A DNA stretch of 64,000 nucleotides from NORP294 sp047627915. Lineage in GTDB: Bacteria > Bacteroidota > Bacteroidia > Flavobacteriales_E > Vicingaceae. The DNA is taken from the NCBI GenBank assembly GCA_047627915.1, contig JBLHTZ010000008.1, positions 1 through 64,000 on the forward strand, given 5' to 3'. The notes under the pieces were generated by a model. It searched no databases, was not told the origin of the DNA, and saw nothing but the letters and a program-made list of their open reading frames with translations. Both the position numbers and the translations under genes were made by a program. Shown here one piece after another: positions 55,101 through 63,063 of the stretch. Numbering within the stretch: position 1 is the stretch's first letter; each line of letters begins with the position of its first letter.

Positions 55101-55422
55101 TCTGCCTGTAATGGGATTGTTTGTTATAAATAACAAACTGAATACGGTCAGAAATCTTAAATTCAAAAAAACGTTCTAGCTCAGGAATCCGCACTCTCAA
55201 ATACTTAGCTGCATGAACTGCTAACTCTTTTCCCCCTGTATAAAAATAAGTTTCGTAATTGTTAAACCGATAAAATTGCCATTGAAATTCGTCATATTGA
55301 ACTCTATTTTTGCCAAAATCTATTTTTGTGCCATTGTAAAATTGAGCATCAAGTTGTTTGGACCCAAGGAGACTAAGGATCAATAAAAAAGAGGAAAGAA
55401 GTGTGTAAAATACCTTTTTCAA
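52198..55422 (-). CDS. Peptidase-MA-like/beta-propeller/outer-membrane barrel fusion protein
   Basis: From the TTG at 55422 the protein is 1074 residues and begins with a signal peptide (KKVFYTLLSSFLLILSLLGSKQLDAQ). An upstream frame to 55524 is open but would overlap the divergent MBL gene. First comes a region (about 30-290) like gluzincin-type peptidase-MA domains, ending DLPEWYTKGLVSFL; the HExxH zinc motif is replaced by EVLINQL. Then TolB/WD-like propeller repeats (about 300-560: PDERYVSYSTNQEGQYKIYV, SKVFFVSNRMNDS). The last 400 residues are an Omp85/surface-antigen-type barrel (GTRFRIFGEHYE, ADMAWGIENGI). Role unknown, outer membrane. Confidence 0.75.
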   Translation of the reverse strand: MKKVFYTLLSSFLLILSLLGSKQLDAQFYNGTKIDFGKNRVQYDEFQWQFYRFNNYETYFYTGGKELAVHAAKYLRVRIPELERFFEFKISDRIQFVIYNKQSHYRQSNVGLNTERNQNLGGVTKIVGSKVFIFFEGDYDSFEKQLDAGLIEVLINQLVYGGNWRQVIRNSTLVDLPEWYTKGLVSFLTNTADPLIQAKIKDGVLKDRFKRFNTLTNEQAEVVGHGLWEYVSKSYGDEVIPNILYMTRIAREVDDGFLYVIGLTLDQLYAEWRMQAKVKYNQSNSVGDQNMGEGLMIKMRKNRRYQNLKVSPDERYVSYSTNQEGQYKIYVQDLQTKKKKKVFKKEHKLERLQDYSYPILEWHPSGEFLTFITEKKGELLFYNYNIETEETAVKPIFKMEKVLSYHFLKSGKQFVFSGVNEGQSDLYLYNILGNTQKKLTDDVYDDLMPVVNDTESKVFFVSNRMNDSLNIDHKEEEFYHEKDIFVLNLNQDNFIQSVSNTPEVEESAPIFVGGKLNYLVQENGQTNQYLATYDSAISKVDTIIHYRYFYRAEKLATYPLPVLSQSATPDGLIYQTGFDNGSFKFYKKSLVLGNESTAIGTEEKTLVSLQKELPKESFKVFDVEEPIVEFDYISYEFNSSIAKPVKSIAIAGAEEVVDFDAIEFPTQRLYRLNFRTDNTMLQLNHTFINGQYQAYNGGPYTNSGLGINTKIGIVDLMEDHKVYGGFRYAGNLIEYSLSYQNLKNRLDKEYTIMRTRDRITSGQPFVRGNVRIASPYDLKTLRGVASYSYPFSEITSLRGIISVRNDKIIPLSTDRGALETSVFDEYYGSLKAAYVYDNTRELAVNILSGTRFRIFGEHYERLYSDARAGASNFQVLGFDFRHYQKIHREIIFVTRIAASKSFGKTPLIYYLGGTDEWISGDLFDRSTPIDQTQNYGFQALAANMRGFKQNVRNGSAFALLNTEIRWPIIKYFMRKPVEKPFLRDFQVVGFADIGTAWEGNSPFDEGNLLNSETLSTGPITITYENINDPIVGGVGFGLRSTILGYFVRADMAWGIENGIISNERIIMFSLTLDI

Positions 55423-55469
55423 TAGAAATTTATAAGGACAATAAAAGTAAGCAATTTGAGCAATTGCCG

Positions 55470-55477
55470 TATTTTCG
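55470..55477 (+). promoter_or_regulatory. -7 element before the MBL hydrolase gene
   Basis: TATTTTCG, one mismatch from TAnnTTTG, lies 18 bases before the ATG at 55496. No -33 at normal distance is clear. Confidence 0.35.
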
Positions 55478-55495
55478 CAATAAGATTTAACAGCT

Positions 55496-56134
55496 ATGAT
55501 TCGAATTAAGAAATTTACTTTCAACCCTTTTCAAGAAAACAGTTACTTACTCATAAACGACAAACATGAATGCATTGTTGTAGACCCAGGTTGTTTTAAC
55601 TCGAATGAAGAAAATGAGCTAAGCAATTACATAGAGTCTGAAAGACTGACTCCGACCTATTTAATTAACACCCACTTCCACATTGACCATGTTTTGGGCA
55701 ATAACTTTGTTGCGGATAAATACAATTTACCTGTAACTGCTTACAATTCTGAAATCGATATGATTGCCATGGCAGAGCGATCGGCAGAATTATATGGAAT
55801 CCCTTACAAAGCATCTCCAAAACCGACTAATTTTTTAAACGAAGGCGACTCAATTGAATTCGGTAACTCACAATTAAAGGTCTTATTTGTCCCTGGTCAT
55901 TCTCCCGATCACATTGTTTTAGTGTGCGAAAAAGAAGGTTTTATGATTGGCGGAGATGTGCTGTTTAAGGGAAGTATTGGTCGAACTGATTTACCAGGTG
56001 GCAATCATCACGACTTAATAGATAATATTGAGACTAAAATTTTTACGCTTCTTGGCTCTATCAAAGTATATTCTGGTCACGGACCAGAAACAACAATTGG
56101 AGAAGAAAAAATGACCAATCCATTTTTTACATAG
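55496..56134 (+). CDS. MBL-fold metallo-hydrolase (glyoxalase II-like)
   Basis: A 212-residue cytoplasmic metallo-beta-lactamase-fold hydrolase. The metal motif is THFHIDH (59-65), with further ligands in VPGHSPDHIVLV, GGDVLFKGSIGRTDLPGG and the late histidine in SGHGPETTIGEEK. The size matches the single-domain YcbL/glyoxalase II-like group rather than full glyoxalase II, which has an extra helical domain. The substrate is probably a small thioester such as an acyl-glutathione or acyl-bacillithiol analogue, not established. It overlaps the convergent gene by 8 bases. Confidence 0.93.
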   Translation: MIRIKKFTFNPFQENSYLLINDKHECIVVDPGCFNSNEENELSNYIESERLTPTYLINTHFHIDHVLGNNFVADKYNLPVTAYNSEIDMIAMAERSAELYGIPYKASPKPTNFLNEGDSIEFGNSQLKVLFVPGHSPDHIVLVCEKEGFMIGGDVLFKGSIGRTDLPGGNHHDLIDNIETKIFTLLGSIKVYSGHGPETTIGEEKMTNPFFT

Positions 56135-56939
56135 ATGGCATATTCTTCAATTGCGGTGCATTGCAATTCACAGGGTCCTTTCTCAAAATCATAAATTTTA
56201 ACCCAATTATTAAGGGTTGGTATTCCACGTCCAAAAATTGAATTGATGGATTTAAATTTGACGTTGGCAGAATTGTTACCAATGGAGTTTCTAGCGTTGG
56301 AATCAGAAACAAAAACTTCGTCATTTTAAAGCCATAACCTACTTGAAAATAAGCTCTCACTGCATGCTTGTTGTCAAATGGCATATCTTTATCATGAAGA
56401 AAACCCTGTGGATAGTCAGAATCAAAACGATTGGCAATTAAATAATCATAATTTACCCCTATTCCCCAAGTTAACAAACTATTGGGCTTTTGAAAAGCAA
56501 TATCAATTAGTCTAACTGCTGCAGTTATGGTTTCAAACCTCCAAGCATTTTCATACTCCTTGTAAGCCAATAAAGTCGATCCATTAGGAACTTTAACACT
56601 GGTCTCTTCTAAATAATGAACGCCACTAAACCTTCTGTAAGAAAGCGCTCCTTCAAAATAATCTCCAACTCGATATCCTTCAAATGCTTTAAACCAGCCT
56701 AATTCAATTCCCGTATTCCAAGTCCCTCTGCCTACCTCAACATGCTCCCATTCAAAACCAGCTTCATTAGAAAATAATTTAAGGTCACTCTTGTTGCCGA
56801 AAGAAACTGTTGCAAGAGGAGAAATGCTAAAACCTGACTTTTTAAACTCTCGTGAAAGGGGAAAGGTGTTTCGATTAAACTGCGAATGTATTAGTGTACA
56901 TTGTGTTAGAAAAAGTCCAAGAATTATTAGTTTTTTCAT
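56127..56939 (-). CDS. Exported outer-membrane-type protein of unknown function
   Basis: A 270-residue protein with signal peptide MKKLIILGLFLTQCTLIHSQ. The mature part shows alternating beta strands with aromatic ends (RGTWNTGIELGWFKAFEGYR, LLTWGIGVNYDYLI, HAVRAYFQVGYGF), typical of a small outer-membrane barrel. I do not recognise the family. It begins 3 bases after the kmo stop and ends the kynU-kmo operon. An association with transport of kynurenine-pathway compounds is possible but only suggested by position. Convergent with the MBL gene, overlapping by 8 bases. Confidence 0.75.
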   Translation of the reverse strand: MKKLIILGLFLTQCTLIHSQFNRNTFPLSREFKKSGFSISPLATVSFGNKSDLKLFSNEAGFEWEHVEVGRGTWNTGIELGWFKAFEGYRVGDYFEGALSYRRFSGVHYLEETSVKVPNGSTLLAYKEYENAWRFETITAAVRLIDIAFQKPNSLLTWGIGVNYDYLIANRFDSDYPQGFLHDKDMPFDNKHAVRAYFQVGYGFKMTKFLFLIPTLETPLVTILPTSNLNPSIQFLDVEYQPLIIGLKFMILRKDPVNCNAPQLKNMPSM

Positions 56940-56942
56940 GAA

Positions 56943-58277
56943 TTAAATCATTTCTAAAATCTCATCTTCAACCTCTTGACTATCCCACAATTGTTCTATA
57001 TTCTCCTTTGCCATGATGCGATCCATAATCTTTTCTTGATGCTTTCCATTAGCTAGAGCTTCTGAGTATGGAGTGTGACTAAAAGTAACTTGAGAATATA
57101 AAGGAACCCACTTTTCAGGATACTTACTATAAATTTTCTTTTCAATCTTTTTTCTCAATAAGAAACTCTCATCAGCAACCAAATCCCTCATTTCGATAAA
57201 ATTTTGCAACGCTAAATTTGAAATGGCATCAGCATCTTTTTTTCGAGTATTCGAAAATTCATGAAAACTTTTTTTCCAATCACTATCATTTGATTTAAAA
57301 ATCTCATTAAAAACGGTACAATCTTCAAATCCGGAATTCATGCCCTGCCCATAAAAAGGAACAATAGCATGTGACGCATCACCCAACATGATAATTTGAT
57401 CTTTGTAATTCCACGGAGAGCAACGAACAGTGACCAAGGAGGCCGTTGGGTTTTCAAAGTATTCTTCAACTAAATTTGGCATCAACTCAACCGCGTCGGG
57501 AAAAACGTTGTTGAAGAATTTCTCAACGTCAGCTTTTGTTTTTAATGACTCAAATGAGTTTTCTCCTTCAAAAGGGAAAAACAGAGTACATGTAAAACTG
57601 CCATCTTCGTTGGCCAAAGCAATCATCATATACTCACCTCTTGGCCAAATGTGTAAAGCATTTTTATCAATCTTAAATCCTCCACCGTCTGCAGCAGGAA
57701 TCGTCAACTCTTTATAGCCGTGCTCTAAATACATTTGTTGATAGTTGAAACGATCTGTTTTCATCAATCGCTTTCGAATTGCAGAAAAGGCTCCATCTGT
57801 AGCAAAAATCCTACCCTTACTTACAGTTTTCTTTTCGTTGGTTAAGGTATTGAGGAATGTTAATTCATTGGTTTCTAAGTTAACATCTAAGCATTTGTGG
57901 TTAAAAAAGAATCCTACATTTTTAAACTCGCCCGCACAAGTCATTAACTTTTGATTTAACAATCCTCTACTCACAGAAAAAATAGCCTCATCATCTTTGC
58001 CGTACTGCTGGAAAGTAGTATTCCCTTCTTCATCGTGCATCATTCTGCCACGCATTGGAATTGCTATTTTCTCTATTTCTGACTGAATTCCTGCTTCAGA
58101 AATTGCTTTCCAACCCCTGTTGGATAACGCTAGATTTATTGACCTTCCTGCAATTAAATCTATCTTTCTCATATCGGGCCTACGTTCATAAACTTCCACG
58201 TCATACCCTTTCTTTGCCATATAAATGGCTTGCAACGAACCTACTAATCCTGCCCCAACAATAATTACCTTTTCCAT
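56943..58277 (-). CDS. kmo: Kynurenine 3-monooxygenase
   Basis: Kmo hydroxylates L-kynurenine to 3-hydroxykynurenine using NADPH, oxygen and FAD. The 444-residue flavoprotein has the N-terminal dinucleotide motif IIVGAGLVGSLQAIYM, ERRPDMRK, and the second FAD motif MLGDASHAIVPFYGQGMNSG followed by FEDC, highly characteristic of Kmo. The eukaryote-like C-terminal membrane helix is absent, as expected for bacteria. It starts one base after the kynU stop, forming a two-step pathway unit. Confidence 0.96.
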   Translation of the reverse strand: MEKVIIVGAGLVGSLQAIYMAKKGYDVEVYERRPDMRKIDLIAGRSINLALSNRGWKAISEAGIQSEIEKIAIPMRGRMMHDEEGNTTFQQYGKDDEAIFSVSRGLLNQKLMTCAGEFKNVGFFFNHKCLDVNLETNELTFLNTLTNEKKTVSKGRIFATDGAFSAIRKRLMKTDRFNYQQMYLEHGYKELTIPAADGGGFKIDKNALHIWPRGEYMMIALANEDGSFTCTLFFPFEGENSFESLKTKADVEKFFNNVFPDAVELMPNLVEEYFENPTASLVTVRCSPWNYKDQIIMLGDASHAIVPFYGQGMNSGFEDCTVFNEIFKSNDSDWKKSFHEFSNTRKKDADAISNLALQNFIEMRDLVADESFLLRKKIEKKIYSKYPEKWVPLYSQVTFSHTPYSEALANGKHQEKIMDRIMAKENIEQLWDSQEVEDEILEMI

Positions 58278-58278
58278 A

Positions 58279-59556
58279 TTATTTTAATTCTTCAAGCGAT
58301 TTTTCTATAATTTGACCAAAATTCAATACATCGGTAAATGAGTTATACATCGGCACCGGTGCAACTCTAATAACATTTGGCTCCCTCCAATCTGCTACAA
58401 CACCTAATTCAGTCATTTTGTTGAATAAATCCTTACCGCCAGTGCCTTCTGTTAAAATCGAAAGCTGCGACCCTCTCTCTTTTGGAGTGATAACTGTAAA
58501 GTTAACAGAAGGTAGTCGGTCAGAAATATCTTTCAATACAAATTCCAAATAAGAGGTTAACTTTTTTTGTTTCTCAATTAAATTATCGACCCCTGCTTTT
58601 AAGTGTAATTCTAGCGCCACCTTATGCACTGCCATAGCTAGCACCGGTGCGTTACTCAACTGCCATGCATCTGCACCCACAGCAGGAATAAATCCCTTTG
58701 GCATTTGAAACCGACCTTCAGCTGGTGTTCCCCACCACCCTGCAAAACGCTCTAATTCATTATTTTCAGAATATCTTTCATGAACAAAAATACCAGCAAC
58801 ACTGCCCGGTCCAGAGTTTAAATATTTATAGGAACACCAAGCCGCAAAATCAACACCCCATTTATGAAGCTCTAACTTTACGTTTCCAGCGGCATGAGCC
58901 AAGTCAAAACCAACCACCGAACCTACAGCATGGCCTGCCTTTGTTATTTCTTCAATCGGAAAAACTTGCCCTGTGTAATAATTCACTCCGCCAATCATGA
59001 TCAACGCCAATTCATCACCAAGGTCTTTTATTTTTTTTAGAATATCTTCTTTTCTAATCCCGACCTCTCCTTCTCGAGGGTGCAACTCAACAATTGTTTC
59101 GTCCGGGTCTAATCCATGAAATTTCACCTGAGTTTCTAGAGCATATTGATCAGAAGGGAAAGCTTTACCCTCACACAACAATTTAACTCGCTTTCCTTTT
59201 GGTCGATAAAAAGACACCATTAAAAAGTGAAGGTTCGAAGTAAGACCTCCCATAGGAGTTACCTCTACAGGTTTTGCCCCAACTACTTCTGCCAGGCCAT
59301 CTTTAAACATTTCATGGTAAGAAAACCATGGGTTTTTTGCCTCAAAATGCCCGTCAACTCCGAATTTAGCCCAATCATCCAGTTCCTGTTGCAATGCATC
59401 TTTTGCTTTTTTTGGCATCAAGCCTAAAGAGTTGCCGGTAAAGTATATTTTGTTTTTACCGTGGTGTTGGGGAAAGTGAAACTCATTTCTGAAATTTTTT
59501 AGTTCATCTTGATTATCAAGATTTTCAGCAAATTCAATAGTATTTTTAAACGTCAT
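58279..59556 (-). CDS. kynU: Kynureninase
   Basis: Kynureninase cleaves kynurenine or 3-hydroxykynurenine to anthranilate or 3-hydroxyanthranilate plus alanine. The 425-residue PLP enzyme has IYFTGNSLGLMPKKA near the N-terminus, GFDLAHAAGNVKLELHKWGV with the cofactor-binding Asp, and the Schiff-base Lys244 in WCSYKYLNSGPG. Complete and of normal length. It is the first annotated gene of the operon with kmo. With Kmo it can feed quinolinate synthesis of NAD; haaO-, tdo- and kfa-type genes are not in the window. Confidence 0.97.
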   Translation of the reverse strand: MTFKNTIEFAENLDNQDELKNFRNEFHFPQHHGKNKIYFTGNSLGLMPKKAKDALQQELDDWAKFGVDGHFEAKNPWFSYHEMFKDGLAEVVGAKPVEVTPMGGLTSNLHFLMVSFYRPKGKRVKLLCEGKAFPSDQYALETQVKFHGLDPDETIVELHPREGEVGIRKEDILKKIKDLGDELALIMIGGVNYYTGQVFPIEEITKAGHAVGSVVGFDLAHAAGNVKLELHKWGVDFAAWCSYKYLNSGPGSVAGIFVHERYSENNELERFAGWWGTPAEGRFQMPKGFIPAVGADAWQLSNAPVLAMAVHKVALELHLKAGVDNLIEKQKKLTSYLEFVLKDISDRLPSVNFTVITPKERGSQLSILTEGTGGKDLFNKMTELGVVADWREPNVIRVAPVPMYNSFTDVLNFGQIIEKSLEELK

Positions 59557-60083
59557 TTAATCTATTTTTCAATTTTTAAAGTTACGATTACAATTGGACT
59601 AAAAACTAGAGGCCCACCACTGTTAGCAGCAGAATAACCGGAAACGGCAACGACTGATTCGGCAAAACATTTTGGTAAGTATACTGCCATAATCCATTTG
59701 GAAGCATAACTCTTCCACAAAAATAATTTTTTTCATCTCATGAATTTTATAAAACTTCCTTTATCAAAATCGTAGTTATAAATTTAAATTTCTTTCAGCT
59801 TTTCACCTAGCAAGAAAATATTTCGTCGTAAACATCAACAATAGAGACCTTCAATACTTCAACGTTCATCAACCGCAAAGTATCTTAGCTATTGGCATAA
59901 AAAAAAGCAACTAAAATCAGAAAAACAACTAGATTATATTTGTTTCATAAATAATTGATTTAATATCACTTATCAAAACATAATGCTCCTAAAAAACTTT
60001 ATCTATTCTAATGCGTTTCATCGTCAAAAGTGAGTCAACCAAATAAACTTTAAATTATATTTGCACTCTTAAAATTTTTCAAA
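59557..60083. other. 527-base gene-poor stretch between kynU and gcvP
   Basis: No firm gene. On the minus strand a frame of 42 codons from ATG at 59690 (MAVYLPKCFAESVVAVS...) ends at 59562, five bases before kynU; two tryptophan codons lie in-frame just upstream of that ATG. It may be a leader frame or chance. Two perfect -7-like TATATTTG sequences lie on the plus strand at 59935-59942 and 60056-60063. The rest (59740-59930) is AT-rich with nothing recognised. Confidence 0.5.
60056..60063 (+). promoter_or_regulatory. -7 element of gcvP
   Basis: TATATTTG is a perfect -7 box and ends 20 bases before the gcvP ATG. A second copy lies at 59935-59942, about 120 bases upstream. No glycine riboswitch pattern was recognised in the leader. 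Confidence 0.5.
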
Positions 60084-62948
60084 ATGACTTCAGCTCCTTT
60101 CAGTTCTCGACACATCGGAATAAGTGATCAAGACATCGCTAAAATGCTAAAAACAATTAAAGAAGATAGCATTGAAAGCTTAATTGCAAAAACAATCCCA
60201 AACTCAATTCGATTGGCAAAACCTCTAAGTTTAAGCCAGCCAATGAGTGAGTACCAATACATAAGCCATTTAAAAGAAATAGCGTCTAAGAACAAAGTAT
60301 TTAAAAGCTATATCGGGTTAGGTTATTATAACACCAAGGTTCCTGCAGTAATTCAACGAAACATTTTAGAAAATCCTGCATGGTATACAGCTTATACTCC
60401 TTACCAAGCTGAAATTGCACAAGGTAGATTAGAGGCCCTCTTAAATTACCAAACAATGGTAAGTGACCTCACAGGAATGGACTTAGCAAACGCCTCTTTA
60501 CTAGATGAAGGAACTGCAGTTGCTGAAGCCATGACACTGATGTACAATGTACGAGGTAAAGAGTTGAAGAAAGCTGATGTTAAAAGGATTTTCGTTGCGG
60601 ATGATTGTTTTCCTCAAACACTAGATGTTTTAAAAACGCGAAGCGAGCCTCTTGGAATTGAGCTAATTATTGGAGATGCTTCTACCTATGATTTTTCCGA
60701 TGAAATATTCGGTGCAGTTTTGCAATACCCATCAATTAATGGAGAAGTTAAAGATTACAGAGATTTTGCTTCTAAAGTTCATGAAAAAGGTGCCTTAATA
60801 ACTGTTGCTGCTGACTTATTAAGCTTAGCGTTATTTACACCTCCGGGAGAATGGGGAGCAGATATTGTTTGTGGTACTACGCAGCGATTTGGAATACCAA
60901 TGGGTTTTGGAGGTCCACATGCTGCATATTTCGCAACTAGAGATAGTTTTAAAAGAAGTATTCCCGGAAGAATTATTGGCCTTTCTGTCGACATAGACGG
61001 AAAACCTGCATTAAGAATGGCACTTCAAACAAGGGAACAACACATTAAACGAGACAGAGCCACTTCAAACATTTGTACTGCTCAGGTTTTACTTGCAGTA
61101 ATGGCCGGTATGTATGCCGTTTATCACGGAAAAGACGGCATTAAAAAAATTGCCGAAGGAGTTCATAATTATACTTCAACCTTGGCCAAAGAAATTAAAA
61201 ACTTCGGATACAACATTGTTCATTCAAACTACTTTGATACGTTACTGATAGAAGACTCTTCTATTAAAGTAGATGATTTTATTTCATTTGCTGCGGATCA
61301 CCATATAAATCTTAGAAAAGTTAGTACTACACAACTATCAATTAGTCTAAATGAAACTGTTGAATTACATGAACTAAATAATTTGATTCGACTTTTTGCT
61401 GAATTTAAAGGAAAAACATTCAATCCCGTTGAAAACGCACAGGACAATTCTACTGCTAATACAGACCTTAAAAGAACAAGTAGCTACTTATCACATCCTA
61501 TTTTTAACAGCTATCACTCAGAGACTGAGATGATGCGATATATAAAACGATTAGAAAACAAAGACTTTTCTTTAGTTCACGGTATGATTCCACTTGGATC
61601 ATGCACGATGAAATTAAATGCCGCTACAGAATTACTTCCTCTAACCTGGGATGAATTTGCAAACATCCACCCTTTTGCACCTCAAAACCAAACTGAAGGT
61701 TATTTGGAGATGTTGCACAACTTAGAAAGAGATTTATCTGAAATTACTGGATTTTACCGCACATCTCTTCAACCTAACTCTGGAGCGCAAGGAGAATATG
61801 CTGGTTTAATGGTAATACGAGCTTACCACATAAGTCGTGGCGACCACCACAGAAATATTGCAATCATCCCTTCCTCTGCTCATGGAACAAATCCAGCAAG
61901 TGCAGTAATGGCAGGGATGCAAGTTGTCGTTACTAAATGTGACGAAGCAGGAAACATTGATTTAGAAGATTTAAAAGAAAAAGTTGAATTGCACAAAGAC
62001 AATTTAGCTGCATTAATGATTACCTACCCTTCCACTCATGGGGTTTTTGAAGAATCTGTAATTGAAATTACAGACTTGATTCACCAACATGGAGGACAAG
62101 TATATATGGATGGTGCAAACATGAATGCACAAGTTGGTTTAACAAGCCCAGGAAATATTGGAGCAGATGTTTGTCACTTAAACTTGCACAAAACATTCGC
62201 AATTCCTCATGGAGGCGGCGGTCCAGGCATGGGACCAATTGGTGTTGTAGAACACCTTGCTCCATTCTTACCTTCTAATCCAATTGTTCAAATTGGGGAG
62301 AAAGAAGCTATTTCCGCTATTTCTGCTACTCCTTATGGAAGTGCATTAGTCTTACTAATCTCGTATGCATACATTAAAATGCTAGGAGAAGAAGGCCTAC
62401 GAAAGTCTACAGAGGCTGCTATTTTAAGTGCAAACTACATCAAGCACCAATTAGAAGGAGATTATCCTATTTTATACCAAGGAGCCAACAAAACTGTTGC
62501 GCATGAAATGATTTTAGATTGCAGACAATTTAAACAGTCTGCCGGAGTGGAAGTGGTTGACATTGCAAAACGACTAATCGATTACGGTTTCCACGCCCCA
62601 ACGGTATCTTTTCCTGTTGGAGGAACACTAATGGTAGAGCCTACTGAAAGTGAGGGACTAAGAGAACTAGATCGTTTTATTGGTGCCATGAAGTCTATTC
62701 GAGCAGAAATAAAAGCAATCGAAGATGGAATTGTGGGAAATGACAATAATATTTTAAAAAATGCGCCTCATCCTGAATACATGTGCACTGCGGACGAATG
62801 GGATATGCCATATAGCAGATCTCAAGCAGCTTACCCAATGGAAGGGCAAAGAGGAAATAAATTCTGGGCAAGCGTACGAAGGGTAGATGACGCATACGGA
62901 GACAGGAATTTGATATGCAGTTGTCCCTCAATCGAAGAGTATGCATAG
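60084..62948 (+). CDS. gcvP: Glycine dehydrogenase (decarboxylating), P protein
   Basis: The P protein of the glycine cleavage system decarboxylates glycine with PLP and passes the aminomethyl group to the H protein lipoyl arm. The 954 residues contain both halves of the fused form: the N-terminal half with SYIGLGYYNTKVPAVIQRNI and NPAWYTAYTPYQAEIAQGR, and the catalytic half with MIPLGSCTMKLNAATEL and PLP-binding Lys703 in LHKTFAIPHGGGGPGMGP. Motifs PTESEG and the C-terminal CSCPSIEEYA are intact. gcvT and gcvH are not adjacent. Confidence 0.98.
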   Translation: MTSAPFSSRHIGISDQDIAKMLKTIKEDSIESLIAKTIPNSIRLAKPLSLSQPMSEYQYISHLKEIASKNKVFKSYIGLGYYNTKVPAVIQRNILENPAWYTAYTPYQAEIAQGRLEALLNYQTMVSDLTGMDLANASLLDEGTAVAEAMTLMYNVRGKELKKADVKRIFVADDCFPQTLDVLKTRSEPLGIELIIGDASTYDFSDEIFGAVLQYPSINGEVKDYRDFASKVHEKGALITVAADLLSLALFTPPGEWGADIVCGTTQRFGIPMGFGGPHAAYFATRDSFKRSIPGRIIGLSVDIDGKPALRMALQTREQHIKRDRATSNICTAQVLLAVMAGMYAVYHGKDGIKKIAEGVHNYTSTLAKEIKNFGYNIVHSNYFDTLLIEDSSIKVDDFISFAADHHINLRKVSTTQLSISLNETVELHELNNLIRLFAEFKGKTFNPVENAQDNSTANTDLKRTSSYLSHPIFNSYHSETEMMRYIKRLENKDFSLVHGMIPLGSCTMKLNAATELLPLTWDEFANIHPFAPQNQTEGYLEMLHNLERDLSEITGFYRTSLQPNSGAQGEYAGLMVIRAYHISRGDHHRNIAIIPSSAHGTNPASAVMAGMQVVVTKCDEAGNIDLEDLKEKVELHKDNLAALMITYPSTHGVFEESVIEITDLIHQHGGQVYMDGANMNAQVGLTSPGNIGADVCHLNLHKTFAIPHGGGGPGMGPIGVVEHLAPFLPSNPIVQIGEKEAISAISATPYGSALVLLISYAYIKMLGEEGLRKSTEAAILSANYIKHQLEGDYPILYQGANKTVAHEMILDCRQFKQSAGVEVVDIAKRLIDYGFHAPTVSFPVGGTLMVEPTESEGLRELDRFIGAMKSIRAEIKAIEDGIVGNDNNILKNAPHPEYMCTADEWDMPYSRSQAAYPMEGQRGNKFWASVRRVDDAYGDRNLICSCPSIEEYA

Positions 62949-63020
62949 GTATTCGTCGATACTTTTCTCTTTTGGGGGACATAAATTACTATAAAGGTTA
63001 ACCAAATATTAAAAATTGAT

Positions 63021-63028
63021 TATCTTTA
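63021..63028 (+). promoter_or_regulatory. -7 element of the secreted-protein gene at 63064
   Basis: TATCTTTA, the same variant seen before the receptor operon at 37139-37146, lies 35 bases before the ATG. No clear -33 at normal distance. Confidence 0.4.
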
Positions 63029-63063
63029 TGGATTGAAATAATTGTTTAACTAAAATTTTTAAC

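Noticed and set aside
55423..55524. Upstream extension of the barrel fusion protein
   Set aside because: It would overlap the divergent MBL gene start and place 34 polar/mixed residues before the signal peptide; TTG at 55422 fits better.
62949..63000. Terminator after gcvP
   Set aside because: Only a 4-5 base stem (GTAT/ATAC) with a broken T run; too weak to call.
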